Of a DNA stretch of 56,415 nucleotides, positions 1 to 8,344 are shown piece by piece. This DNA is from a virus. A program made the position numbers and the translations under genes. The stretch spans positions 1 through 56,415 of IMG/VR virus record IMGVR_UViG_3300044957_000341; one strand, written 5' to 3'. Below the pieces are notes generated by a model. It was not told the origin of the DNA and ran no database searches. It saw only the letters and a list, made by a program, of their open reading frames with translations. Numbering within the stretch: the stretch's first letter is position 1; each line of letters begins with the position of its first letter.

Positions 1-359
1 TAGATGAGGATGATTTTGAAGTCAGTCCCGCAATTTCAAGAACATTCACGATGTTCGAGGTTGATGGTAAAACAAAAAAGAAAAAACAAAAAAGACCTAT
101 ACCTAATATTCCACAATCAACAACATTTAATTATGAATTAGGTGTTAATGAACTATCTAAAGAATTTGAATACACTTGTAATATGTCACTAATAAAGTCC
201 GAAAATGTATCTTCATACGATATATACATAAATGATTTTTATTTTGGTTCGGATTTATTCGAAATTCGAATTAACACCAATGATTTGTTAAAAATAGATA
301 TTGTGAAAAACGACACTAATTTGGTTTCTACTTTAGAGTTTTCTGAAGATCTTTTGTAA
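1..359 (+). CDS. C-terminal part of an unknown phage protein
   Basis: The reading frame is open from the window edge (frame 3), passes the first internal Met at 51 and ends at TAA 357-359, so the gene starts outside the window. The visible part is about 118 residues. It begins acidic (DEDDFEVSP), has a Lys-rich stretch (KTKKKKQKRP) and then an ordinary mixed alpha/beta-like tail without a motif I recognise. It lies upstream of the tail sheath gene, a position held in T4 by the packaging genes, but nothing in the residues supports a terminase call. The stop codon directly abuts the stop of the convergent minus-strand gene. Function unknown. Confidence 0.6.
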   Translation, partial: DEDDFEVSPAISRTFTMFEVDGKTKKKKQKRPIPNIPQSTTFNYELGVNELSKEFEYTCNMSLIKSENVSSYDIYINDFYFGSDLFEIRINTNDLLKIDIVKNDTNLVSTLEFSEDLL

Positions 360-521
360 TTACTCTCCGTATATATCTCTTTTCTCAGTACATTTTTCTA
401 AAATTAGATGTTCTAAAAACTTGTACATTTTTATTCCTCGTTTATCACAATATTTTTTTAGTATCTCATGTACTGAGATGTCAATCTTCAAATTTTTTAT
501 TTTCTTATTATCCTTAGACAT
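360..521 (-). CDS. small ribbon-helix-helix-like protein (53 aa)
   Basis: This 53-codon frame reads on the minus strand from ATG (complement of 519-521) to TAA (complement of 360-362). The pattern is a short basic N-terminus, a strand-like stretch (KNLKIDISV), then two helices (HEILKKYCDKRG and KMYKFLEHLILEKC). That order resembles MetJ/Arc/CopG ribbon-helix-helix DNA-binding proteins. The family call is inferred from the pattern only. It has its own TATTTATA motif 37 nt upstream on the minus strand, facing away from the sheath gene's copy, which supports it as a real transcribed gene. It could be a small repressor. It is the only complete minus-strand gene in the window. Confidence 0.6.
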   Translation of the reverse strand: MSKDNKKIKNLKIDISVHEILKKYCDKRGIKMYKFLEHLILEKCTEKRDIYGE

Positions 522-558
522 AATGGTAGAAAAAAGTCAGAATAAAATCTTACCAAAA

Positions 559-566
559 TATAAATA
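559..566 (-). promoter_or_regulatory. TATTTATA motif, candidate promoter for the minus-strand small gene
   Basis: Reads TATAAATA on the + strand, so TATTTATA on the minus strand, 37 nt before the ATG of the 53-aa gene. It is back to back with the + strand copy at 603-610. Confidence 0.5.
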
Positions 567-602
567 CTTTTTGTTTTGTAAAGTTTTTGCTTAATAAATG
601 AA

Positions 603-610
603 TATTTATA
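603..610 (+). promoter_or_regulatory. TATTTATA motif, candidate promoter for the tail sheath gene
   Basis: TATTTATA lies 35 nt upstream of the sheath ATG, followed by an A-rich leader without a clear Shine-Dalgarno. The same motif precedes many other genes in the window. Confidence 0.5.
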
Positions 611-645
611 AGAAAATAAAATAATTAATCGGGAAAAAATAAATT

Positions 646-3600
646 ATGGCAACTAACAGTAAAGTATTTGTTTCACCTGGAGTTTATACATCAGAGGTAG
701 ATTTGAGTTTTGTAGCTCAAAGCGTTGGTGTTACAACTTTGGGGATCGTTGGTGAAACTATTATCGGTCCGGCATTTGAACCTATTTTCATCACTAATTT
801 TGATGAATTTACTCAATACTTCGGAGGTACTTCACCAGAAAAATTTGTGAATACACAAATTCCTAAATATGAAGCGGCTTATATCGCTAAAGCATATTTA
901 CAACAATCTAATCAATTATTCGTAACAAGAATATTAGGTTTATCAGGATATGACGCAGGTCCGTCTTGGTCTATAACAACAACGGCCAACGTTGACCCAT
1001 CTACAATTGATGTGTGGTGTTTAAGTGGAGGGACTTTACCTGAAGATCCTTGTGATCCAATTTGTTTAATTCCAAGGGAGGAAAGTTATTCAATTCCATT
1101 TTCCGCATGTACAGATTCACCAACATCGGTGTCATTCTTATCATCATCGGCGTTTCCTCAAGAATTGTTGGTTAAATTAAATGAGTCTTATGAAACACCA
1201 CAAGGTGGAAATTCAACATTGTTAACTCAACTTCAAGATTTGGTATTTGATGTAATAACAAGTCCTACACCATTCTTGGCTGAAGATGAAAAAATTTATT
1301 ACTTTGGTTCTGTTGCTGATGAAGATTATTATCACTTATCAATGACAGGGTTTACAGGAACTACAAATGTATTCCAAGTACCATCAATTCCATTTACTGA
1401 GAATAATTTATCATCAGGATTTAACGATTCTTGGTATTATTCCTTATTTGACCACGAGGCAATTGGGTTTGGGTATTCAGGATTTTCATTCTTTGGTATA
1501 GTACAAAACTTACAAAACTACAGTCCAATTCCAACACCAACACCTACGATAATTGCGTCAGCAACTCCGACACCAACACCTTCGGCACAAAATCCTTGTA
1601 TAACACCTTCACCACAAGTGAATGTTACACCAACACCATCACCTGTACCTGTTAATTGTTATTCAGGTAATTTGGTCGTTAAAATATATTATTATACAGG
1701 TACATCTTACACTCAATATGATAATGTTGTTATTGGTACATTACGTTCTAGAGGAGTTTCATTATATACTAATGATGAAAACCCAACTTACGAAGTTACT
1801 GGTACAACAGATGTGTCTTTAAATATGGCAGGTCAGTATTCATCTGTTCTTAAAAACCCATACGCAACATTTGCGGTGAACGCTAAAAACAGATACGGAC
1901 AAAACTATACTTTTGAAACGTCTTTCTTACAAAACGATCCTGAGTATATTACTAAAGTATTTGGCGTTACTAACTTCCAAAAACCAAGATTAGAAGTTCC
2001 TTTATTCTGTGAAGAAAGATTCCAATCATGGTTAAACTATTCTTGGAGAAAAGGTTATATTAGAGGTTTAAATCCAAACCTAATCGAATTAGATTCTGCT
2101 CAAAGCGGTGACGTTCATTCAATTGGGTGGTATTTAGATAGATGGCAAACCCCGAGTTCCCCATGGTTAGTTTCTGAACTTAGAGGTAACAAGGTTTATG
2201 ACCTATTTAAATTCTATACCGTATCTGATGGTGATGGTGCTAACACATTAGTTAAAATATCAATTGTTGATCTATCTTTCTCGAATGGTACATTTACGGT
2301 ATTAGTTAGAGATTATTTCGATACCGATGCAAATCCTGTTGTACTTGAGAAATTCACAAATTGTGGTATGGATCCTGAACAAAATAACTTTATTGGTGTT
2401 AAAATAGGTACATTTAATGGTGAATACGTTTTAAATTCGAGATATGTTATGGTTGAAATTAATGAGGACGCACCGATTGACGCACTTCCTTGTGGGTTCA
2501 ACGGATTTAACTTTAGATTATATCAAGGAGCTCAACCATCTTTTCCTATTATTAAATCAAAATACAACTTCCCTGGAGAACCAATCTGGAACCCACCTTT
2601 CGGTACAAGTACTGGCGTTGATGATGTTATTGTAAGTAGTGGTGATAATATCAGAAGAACATACTTAGGTATTGGTAATTTCTACGGATGGGATTCTTCA
2701 TATTTTGAATATGTTGGTAAGAGAAATCCTGTAAATAGTTGTGATATCGATGGTATTGATTGGAACTACAGATCGGCTGGTTTCCATATGGATAAAAATG
2801 CTTCAGGTATTACAATAGGTGGAGGATTTAGTACAAGTGGAAATCCAAGATTTGTATGTGGTAATTATTCATTCATTAATGATCCTCAAGACCCTGCTAA
2901 CGACTACTACAGATTATTCGCACGTAAGTTTACTTTATTAGTTCAAGGAGGATTTAACGGATGGGATATCTATAGAGAATCAAGAACAAATACCGATAGA
3001 TTTGTATTAGGTAGACCTGGTTTCTTAAGGGGAGCTTGTCCATCAGATAGATACCCTAACGCAAGTGGATGGGGAGCATTCAAACAAATATCTGTTGGTG
3101 ATGGTACTCAAGATTTTGCAAACACTGACTATTACGCATATTTGTTAGGTCAGCAAACATTTGCAAACCCTGAAGCCACAAACATTAATGTATTTGTTAC
3201 TCCCGGTATTGATTTTATGAATAACTCGAATCTTGTTGAGTCGGCAATCAATATGATTGAATTCGATAGAGCGGATTCGTTATATGTAACCACTTGTCCT
3301 GATTACAACTTATTCTCACCAACTACAACAGGAGATGATAACCTAATATACCCAACTGAAGCCGTTGATTTATTGTCTGATTCAGGAATTGACTCAAACT
3401 ATACGGCAACTTATTATCCTTGGGTATTAACAAGAGATACGGTTAATAACACTCAAATCTATATTCCACCAACGGCTGAGGTTACAAGAAACTTAGCATT
3501 AACCGACAATATTGCTTACCCATGGTTTGCAGCAGCAGGTTACACTCGTGGTATTGTAAATTGTATTAAAGCTCGTAAAAAATTAACTCAAGAAGATAGA

Positions 3601-4014
3601 GACATTCTATATGGTGGAAGAATTAACCCGATTGCAACTTTCTCTGATGTTGGTACGGTAATTTGGGGTAATAAAACTCTACAAATTAGAGAATCCGCTC
3701 TTGATAGAATTAACGTTAGAAGATTGTTATTACAAGCACGTAAATTGATTTCAGCAGTATCTGTAAGGTTGTTGTTTGAACAAAACGACGCACAAGTTAG
3801 ACAAGACTTTTTAAATGCGGTGAATCCTATCTTAGATGCTATCAGAAGAGACCGAGGTTTATATGACTTTAGAGTTACGGTATCAAGTGACCCTGAAGAT
3901 ATCGACAGAAATCAATTGACTGGTAAAATTTATATTAAACCAACAAGATCACTTGAATTCATCGATATTACATTCTACATCACACCTACGGGAGCGTCTT
4001 TTGAGAATATATAA
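646..4014 (+). CDS. Tail sheath protein (T4 gp18 family) with a large insert
   Basis: Forms the contractile outer tube of the tail. The N-terminal part (KVFVSPGVYTSEVDLS, then GGTSPEKF) and the C-terminal 200 residues (YTRGIVNCIKARKKLT, TLQIRESALDRINVRRLL, LTGKIYIKPTRSLEFIDITF) follow the gp18 sheath pattern. In this family the C-terminal domain holds the contacts to tube and neighbouring sheath subunits. At 1122 aa it is far longer than T4 gp18 (about 660 aa). Extra sequence lies mainly after residue 110 and includes a Pro/Thr linker at about residues 294-335, before sheath-like sequence resumes (TLRSRG). In gp18 the middle domains face outwards, so the insert is probably displayed on the tail surface. 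It is transcribed from the motif at 603-610 and closed by the hairpin at 4037-4061. Confidence 0.95.
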   Translation: MATNSKVFVSPGVYTSEVDLSFVAQSVGVTTLGIVGETIIGPAFEPIFITNFDEFTQYFGGTSPEKFVNTQIPKYEAAYIAKAYLQQSNQLFVTRILGLSGYDAGPSWSITTTANVDPSTIDVWCLSGGTLPEDPCDPICLIPREESYSIPFSACTDSPTSVSFLSSSAFPQELLVKLNESYETPQGGNSTLLTQLQDLVFDVITSPTPFLAEDEKIYYFGSVADEDYYHLSMTGFTGTTNVFQVPSIPFTENNLSSGFNDSWYYSLFDHEAIGFGYSGFSFFGIVQNLQNYSPIPTPTPTIIASATPTPTPSAQNPCITPSPQVNVTPTPSPVPVNCYSGNLVVKIYYYTGTSYTQYDNVVIGTLRSRGVSLYTNDENPTYEVTGTTDVSLNMAGQYSSVLKNPYATFAVNAKNRYGQNYTFETSFLQNDPEYITKVFGVTNFQKPRLEVPLFCEERFQSWLNYSWRKGYIRGLNPNLIELDSAQSGDVHSIGWYLDRWQTPSSPWLVSELRGNKVYDLFKFYTVSDGDGANTLVKISIVDLSFSNGTFTVLVRDYFDTDANPVVLEKFTNCGMDPEQNNFIGVKIGTFNGEYVLNSRYVMVEINEDAPIDALPCGFNGFNFRLYQGAQPSFPIIKSKYNFPGEPIWNPPFGTSTGVDDVIVSSGDNIRRTYLGIGNFYGWDSSYFEYVGKRNPVNSCDIDGIDWNYRSAGFHMDKNASGITIGGGFSTSGNPRFVCGNYSFINDPQDPANDYYRLFARKFTLLVQGGFNGWDIYRESRTNTDRFVLGRPGFLRGACPSDRYPNASGWGAFKQISVGDGTQDFANTDYYAYLLGQQTFANPEATNINVFVTPGIDFMNNSNLVESAINMIEFDRADSLYVTTCPDYNLFSPTTTGDDNLIYPTEAVDLLSDSGIDSNYTATYYPWVLTRDTVNNTQIYIPPTAEVTRNLALTDNIAYPWFAAAGYTRGIVNCIKARKKLTQEDRDILYGGRINPIATFSDVGTVIWGNKTLQIRESALDRINVRRLLLQARKLISAVSVRLLFEQNDAQVRQDFLNAVNPILDAIRRDRGLYDFRVTVSSDPEDIDRNQLTGKIYIKPTRSLEFIDITFYITPTGASFENI
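1525..1650 (+). repeat. Pro/Thr linker repeat inside the sheath gene
   Basis: Imperfect CCAACACCAACACC-type DNA repeats encode PTPTPT, PTPTPS and PTPSP runs interrupted by short Cys-containing spacers. The same linker type recurs at 51882-52050 and, on the minus strand, at 55651-55699 and 56340-56388. Confidence 0.8.
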
Positions 4015-4036
4015 GATGTTTGATAATTAAAATAAG

Positions 4037-4061
4037 AAGGGGGACTTTTGTTCCCCTTTTT
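4037..4061 (+). terminator. Rho-independent terminator after the sheath gene
   Basis: The stem AAGGGGGA/TTCCCCTT (8 bp, one G-T pair) with a six-base loop is followed by a T run. It lies between the sheath and the HAD-like gene. Confidence 0.8.
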
Positions 4062-4073
4062 AATTTATATGGA

Positions 4074-4082
4074 TATTTATTA
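4074..4082 (+). promoter_or_regulatory. TATTTATTA motif before the HAD-like gene
   Basis: The motif ends only 2 nt before the ATG at 4085, too close for a normal leader if it is a -10 element. Either this copy gives no usable start for that ATG, or the motif has another role. Confidence 0.35.
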
Positions 4083-4084
4083 TT

Positions 4085-4915
4085 ATGAATTACAAAAATT
4101 TAGTTAACCAAATTATATCTGAAATAATTCAAGATCAGATGACACCAACAATGAAGTATTATGCTTTTGACTGGGATGACAATCTTATGTATATGCCAAC
4201 CAAAATTTATTTAAAAGATAAAAATGGAAAAAGTGTTGGTATGTCTACTGAAGATTTTGCAGAATACCGAACTGAGATAGGTAATGAACCATTTGAATAT
4301 GAGGGTCATACTATTGTAAGTTTTGATGAAAACGCGTTTAGAGACTTCAGAGTTACTGGTGATAAAAAGTTTTTAGTCGATGCAATGAGAGCCCCAATAG
4401 GACCGGCATGGGACGACTTTGTTGAGGCGGTTAATAATGGGTCTATTTTTGCAATAATTACCGCAAGAGGACATACCCCAAGTGTTTTAAAAAACGCGGT
4501 TTATAATTTAATTCAAAAAAATATGCATGGATTAAATAAAAAAAAACTTGTTAAAAATCTTAGAAAGTATAGAGATATTACTGATGAAGACGATTTATCT
4601 GATGACGAACTTGTTAAGACTTATTTGGAGATGTGTAAATGGCATCCTGTAAGTTTCGGAGAAGGTTCAGCTGTCAATCCTGAAGAGTTAAAAGTCAGTG
4701 CTATGAGACAATTTATAAAGAATGTTAAAAACCTATCTCAAAGATTACAAGAAAAGGCATTTATGAAAAACAAAATATCTAATTATTTTACACCTTATAT
4801 TGGTTTTTCAGATGATGATTTAAAGAATGTACAAACAATGAAAAAACATTTTGATGATGAATCTGGACTAGACATTTATCATACTGGAGGAGGAAAGAAA
4901 ACTAAATTTGAATAA
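4085..4915 (+). CDS. HAD-superfamily-like phosphatase/hydrolase in the tail operon
   Basis: A probable phosphoryl-transfer enzyme of the haloacid dehalogenase superfamily. Motif I is seen as FDWDDNL at residues 28-34, with D29 as candidate nucleophile and D31 as general acid. Motif II is IITARG with T126. K203 may serve as motif III and SDDD at 242-245 as motif IV. Substrate unknown; a nucleotide or nucleic acid 3'-phosphate is possible, as for the phosphatase half of T4 polynucleotide kinase, but similarity is only at motif level. The N-terminus (residues 1-20) resembles a short amphipathic lead peptide with ISE at 11-13, which would fit a T4-type prohead protease site (I-x-E), so the protein may be packaged in the capsid. 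It sits between sheath and tube genes, where T4 has no such gene. Confidence 0.6.
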   Translation: MNYKNLVNQIISEIIQDQMTPTMKYYAFDWDDNLMYMPTKIYLKDKNGKSVGMSTEDFAEYRTEIGNEPFEYEGHTIVSFDENAFRDFRVTGDKKFLVDAMRAPIGPAWDDFVEAVNNGSIFAIITARGHTPSVLKNAVYNLIQKNMHGLNKKKLVKNLRKYRDITDEDDLSDDELVKTYLEMCKWHPVSFGEGSAVNPEELKVSAMRQFIKNVKNLSQRLQEKAFMKNKISNYFTPYIGFSDDDLKNVQTMKKHFDDESGLDIYHTGGGKKTKFE

Positions 4916-4984
4916 AAAAATAGGCCTATAAAAGATATAACTCGAAAAATTATTGAAGTAAATAGAAAAATTTTTATTTCATAG

Positions 4985-4993
4985 TATTTATAA
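4985..4993 (+). promoter_or_regulatory. TATTTATAA motif, candidate promoter for the tail tube gene
   Basis: The motif lies 39 nt before the ATG at 5033 and is followed by an almost pure A/T leader. Confidence 0.5.
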
Positions 4994-5032
4994 TAAAATA
5001 AAAAAAATAAAAAAATTAAAAAACTATAAAAA

Positions 5033-5521
5033 ATGGCTGATTTGTTAATGAAAATGCCTATCCCTTACGAACCGAAAAGGGAGAATAGATGGATAGTAAG
5101 ATTTCCGTCTTCATTGGGTATAAATGAGTGGTATGTTGAAACATTCTCTCGACCTAAAATGACTATCGGATCTACGGAAATTCAATTTTTAAATACTTCA
5201 ACCTATGTTGCTGGTAGATTTAAATGGGATTCGTTATCAATTAAATTTCGTGACCCTATCGGTCCTTCAGCTTCTCAAGCGATTATGGAATGGATTCGTT
5301 TGTGTGCTGAATCTGTGACTGGACGTATGGGATATGCTGCAGGGTACAAAAAAAATGTTGACCTTGAGATGTTAGACCCAACAGGTGTTGTTGTAGAAAA
5401 ATGGATTTTAGAGGGGGCATTTCTTTTAGGATATGATGGAGGTTCACTTTCATATAGTAGTGAAAGTATTGCGGGAGTTACTTGTCAAATCCAAATGGAT
5501 CGTTGTGTATTAGTATACTAA
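5033..5521 (+). CDS. Tail tube protein (T4 gp19 family)
   Basis: Builds the inner tail tube through which DNA passes. At 162 aa it is almost identical in length to T4 gp19 (163 aa). It shows the family pattern: an N-terminal RENRWIVRFP strand, a central FKWDSLSIKFRDP segment, and a C-terminal YDGGSLSYSS stretch with the ...QIQMDRCVL ending. It is placed after the sheath, as in T4, apart from the inserted HAD-like gene. A promoter-like motif stands upstream and a hairpin terminator downstream, fitting the high, separate expression expected for a major structural protein. Confidence 0.93.
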   Translation: MADLLMKMPIPYEPKRENRWIVRFPSSLGINEWYVETFSRPKMTIGSTEIQFLNTSTYVAGRFKWDSLSIKFRDPIGPSASQAIMEWIRLCAESVTGRMGYAAGYKKNVDLEMLDPTGVVVEKWILEGAFLLGYDGGSLSYSSESIAGVTCQIQMDRCVLVY

Positions 5522-5544
5522 AATTCATTATCATTTAATATTAA

Positions 5545-5577
5545 AACCGTACACTTTACTATGTACTGTTTTTTTTT
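5545..5577 (+). terminator. Hairpin terminator after the tail tube gene
   Basis: GTACA (5549-5553) pairs with TGTAC (5562-5566), extended by three pairs across one mismatch, followed by nine Ts (5569-5577). Confidence 0.65.
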
Positions 5578-5602
5578 ATTTTTTGATTAAAATACAAATA
5601 CT

Positions 5603-6376
5603 ATGCAAAATCAAGATGAATATACTTTAGCACATCAATATTTAAAATTACCACATGATGTTATTACACTTCCTTCAGGTGGTATTTTTTACACATCCAA
5701 AAAGAAAAGTGTTAGGGTTGGTTATTTAACCGCGGCCGACGAAAACATAATTTCTAATGTTGAGTCAAGAAAAAGTATTAAAGAATCTATCATATTACCT
5801 TTATTAAGAAATAGATTATACGAGAAAGACATTAGACCCGAAGATTTATTAGAAACAGATATTGAAGCAATTTTAATCTTTTTAAGAAACACATCATTTG
5901 GACCTGAATACAAAATATCATTGGAAGATCCAATAACTAATAAAAGATTTCCACATACCTTCGCTTTAGACGCTTTAAATATAAAGCGATCAAATGTTAA
6001 ACCTGATGAAGATGGTACATGGACAATTGAATTACCAATTTCTAAAACTAAAGTTAAGTTAAAACCTTTAACATTACGAGACACTATGGAAATTGATAGA
6101 ATAATTGATTCATATCCATCAGAAAGAACACCACCAACAGTAACCACAAAACTAAACAAGCATATTGTTTCAATGGACGGTAGTGATGATAGAAATAAAA
6201 TCTCAACATTTTGTGAAAATATGCCAATCGCGGATTCCAAATTTTTAAGAAAATTCTTAAATGATAATGAACCTAGATTGGAATTACTAAAAGAAACAAA
6301 CGCCCCGTCTGGAGAAAAGGTATCGTTCTCGATATCCTTTGGGGTGGAATTTTTTCGGCCTTTCTTTGGGGTATAA
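5603..6376 (+). CDS. T4 gp26-family baseplate/tail assembly protein, short (zero-frame) form
   Basis: This 257-aa product resembles the T4 base plate protein family that includes gp26. It has LPSGGIFYTS near the N-terminus, YLTAADENI, a central domain with LPISKTKVKLKPLTLRD, and the C-terminal GVEFFRPFFGV ending at TAA 6374-6376. Proteins at this position, immediately upstream of the tape measure, act in baseplate hub and tail assembly and in many phages play the role of tape-measure chaperones (lambda gpG type). A second open frame overlaps its end and continues almost to the tape measure gene; see the extended product. Confidence 0.85.
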   Translation: MQNQDEYTLAHQYLKLPHDVITLPSGGIFYTSKKKSVRVGYLTAADENIISNVESRKSIKESIILPLLRNRLYEKDIRPEDLLETDIEAILIFLRNTSFGPEYKISLEDPITNKRFPHTFALDALNIKRSNVKPDEDGTWTIELPISKTKVKLKPLTLRDTMEIDRIIDSYPSERTPPTVTTKLNKHIVSMDGSDDRNKISTFCENMPIADSKFLRKFLNDNEPRLELLKETNAPSGEKVSFSISFGVEFFRPFFGV

Positions 6377-6515
6377 AACCCATTTATTAGACGAGTTTTT
6401 TGTTTTAAACAAACAATTGAATATCCAATATTCAGAATTTTGGACTATCCCAACTTATGAAAGAAAGTATTTGATTGATAAAATTGTTGAACTTTATCAA
6501 AACTTTAACAAGTAA
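5603..6515 (+). CDS. Predicted frameshifted long form of the tail assembly chaperone (303 aa)
   Basis: The +1 frame is open from 6291 to TAA 6513-6515 and holds no in-frame ATG downstream of the slip region, so it is most simply read by ribosomes that shift +1 from the gp26-like gene. The extension of about 52 residues includes THLLDEFF, EFWTIPTYERKYLIDKI and ends QNFNK. The combination of an acidic/aromatic start and a W-x-x-P-x-x-E-R segment looks like conserved protein, not random frame. This mirrors the conserved gpG/gpGT-type frameshift placed just before tape measure genes in many tailed phages. The frame and location are seen; the shift itself is inferred. A single-base sequence error in the G4 or T6 run would give the same picture. 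Confidence 0.65.
6341..6356 (+). promoter_or_regulatory. Candidate +1 ribosomal slip site
   Basis: Zero-frame codons are GGG GTG GAA TTT TTT CGG. The Phe tRNA on TTT (6353-6355) can re-pair perfectly with TTC (6354-6356) while the unusual Arg codon CGG waits in the A site. Alternatively the Gly tRNA can move from GGG 6341-6343 to GGG 6342-6344. Both give a 303-aa product that differs in two residues at the junction. Confidence 0.5.
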
Positions 6516-6523
6516 TATTTATT
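6516..6523 (+). promoter_or_regulatory. TATTTATT motif before the tape measure gene
   Basis: Located right after the stop of the frameshift frame and 12 nt before the tape measure ATG. Confidence 0.4.
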
Positions 6524-6535
6524 TAAAAACCCAAA

Positions 6536-8344
6536 ATGCCACAAACAGAACAAGAAAAAAAAATTGCTGAGTTAGAGAAAGAATTAAAGGCTGCCAACGA
6601 AAAATTTGGTAGAGTACAATCGGCGTTTTCAGAAACATCAAGTAAATTTAACCTAAATTTTTCTTCTTTAAAAAATTACACTGAAAGTATATTACCTGGA
6701 TTTGCTAAAATAAATGACGCAATCAAAGAAACCAGAAATAATATGGATTTAGGAGATGCTATGGGATTTTTAGAAATTGAGGCCACTGAAATACAAAATG
6801 CATTCGGAGTTTCAAAACAACGTGTTGGTGAATTTAAACAATCCATTGCAGATTTAGCACCTGAGTTAATTATGTTCGGATTATCACAAGAAGATGCTGC
6901 AAAAATAATAATAAAACTAGGTGATGCTTTAGGAACAACTGGTGTTGTAGGACAAGAAGCGTTAAGAGAAATAGGAGCCGCTTCACAAATTACAGGTTTA
7001 GGATTCGAAGATTTAGCGAAAAATTTTAGAGAAGTTGGTGTATCAATATATAATGTGGGTGAAATAATGAAAGAAGTTACTGATTATGCAAAAAGCGTAG
7101 GAGTATCGGTTCAAGCAGTTTCAAAAGGGGTTGTCTCAAATTTAGATAAAATGAATATCTATAATTTTGAAAACGGAATTAATGGGTTAACTAAAATGGC
7201 GGCACAGGCATCTAGACTTGGTGTTGAAATGTCAACCGTATTTAATTTCGCAGAAAAAGTGTTCAACCCCGAAGGGGCTATTGATATGGCTGCTGGACTA
7301 CAAAGATTAGGTGTTGCCGCAGGAGACTTATTAGATCCTCTAAGAACTATGGATTTAGCAGCAAATGATCCCGCAGAACTACAAAATCAATTAGTTGAGT
7401 TAACTAAAACTTTTACAAAGTTTAATGAAAAAACTCAACAATTTGAAATAATGCCTGGTGAAAAAAGACGTTTACGAGAAATCGCGGAACAAACGGGAAT
7501 TTCTATTGGTGAGTTAACGAAAATGTCTATAAAGGCCGCAGAGTTCGATGAAAAAATGAAAAAAATACAATTCCCTAGTTTTACCGCAGATAAAGAAACT
7601 AAAGAATTAATTGCAGGAATGGCACAAATGAAAGATGGAAGAGCTCAAATTGCGGTTAAAGACGAAAGAGGTGTTGAGTTGTTAAAAGAAATTAATCAAT
7701 TAACACCTGAAGATGTTGATAAACTTAGAGAACAAGAAGAGGAATCATCTAAAACAATAGAACAATTGGCAATAGACCAACTAGATCAATTAAAAATGTT
7801 AAACTCTCAAATTGCCGCAAACGCAGGAAAAACGGTTTTAGGTATGATAACCACAAATGAACAAATGAGAGGTGAACGTGCGGCAATTGCACTTACAAGA
7901 TCTTTGGCGGTTGAAACAAACAAAAATTTTGGGTCAAAAGATGTTAGAAAAAAAGTTTCAGAAATAGAAGGTGATATTGAGGGAGGTCTTATAAAATCAG
8001 TCACAACAAATGACATCGGAGCCTTGGCTGATGCTGGTGTTGCTGCATTTGAAAAATTAATAACTTTAGAAGAAGAGACTTTTAGTAATATTGAAAAGGT
8101 TGTTGGAAACGCTATGAATACGGCATTAAAAGATATTATGAACATATACAAAGAACAGATAAAAACAACACAACCGGAAAAAAGTAAAAAAGAAATTGAC
8201 CTTAATTTGAATTATAATTTAAAATCTGACGGAACAAATATTAATATAGCTGAATTAGAGAATATGTTGAAAACGTTTTTTACATCTATTGATGGTATTC
8301 AAACTTTAAAAGACGCTGTAGGCTCTGAACAGTTACCTCAATAA
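6536..8344 (+). CDS. Tail tape measure protein (gp29 role)
   Basis: Sets tail length and is expelled during DNA injection. The 602-aa product is close to T4 gp29 (590 aa) in size, so a T4-like tail length is expected. It is almost wholly helical: an N-terminal heptad-rich region (residues 1-30), then GLSQEDAAKIIIKLGDALG and repeated small-residue helices (AASQITGLGFEDLAKNF), which are typical of tape measure proteins, and a C-terminal KSKKEIDLNLNYNL segment. No lysozyme or peptidase domain is visible. It follows the frameshifted chaperone, as in many tailed phages, and precedes the baseplate hub proteins. Confidence 0.88.
   Translation: MPQTEQEKKIAELEKELKAANEKFGRVQSAFSETSSKFNLNFSSLKNYTESILPGFAKINDAIKETRNNMDLGDAMGFLEIEATEIQNAFGVSKQRVGEFKQSIADLAPELIMFGLSQEDAAKIIIKLGDALGTTGVVGQEALREIGAASQITGLGFEDLAKNFREVGVSIYNVGEIMKEVTDYAKSVGVSVQAVSKGVVSNLDKMNIYNFENGINGLTKMAAQASRLGVEMSTVFNFAEKVFNPEGAIDMAAGLQRLGVAAGDLLDPLRTMDLAANDPAELQNQLVELTKTFTKFNEKTQQFEIMPGEKRRLREIAEQTGISIGELTKMSIKAAEFDEKMKKIQFPSFTADKETKELIAGMAQMKDGRAQIAVKDERGVELLKEINQLTPEDVDKLREQEEESSKTIEQLAIDQLDQLKMLNSQIAANAGKTVLGMITTNEQMRGERAAIALTRSLAVETNKNFGSKDVRKKVSEIEGDIEGGLIKSVTTNDIGALADAGVAAFEKLITLEEETFSNIEKVVGNAMNTALKDIMNIYKEQIKTTQPEKSKKEIDLNLNYNLKSDGTNINIAELENMLKTFFTSIDGIQTLKDAVGSEQLPQ

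Noticed and set aside
559-566. TATAAATA read on the + strand as a T4-type late promoter for the sheath gene
   Set aside because: All other copies in front of + genes read TATTTATA, and a correctly oriented copy for the sheath exists at 603-610. The copy at 559 fits the minus-strand gene.
4920-4929. Palindrome ATAGGCCTAT in the gap before the tail tube gene, considered as an operator
   Set aside because: Single short palindrome with no second copy found near other genes; no support for a regulator site.
5722-6240. A 172-codon minus-strand open frame opposite the gp26-like gene
   Set aside because: It lies wholly within a clear + strand gene, lacks a motif or its own leader, and its text looks like an antisense shadow of low-GC coding DNA.
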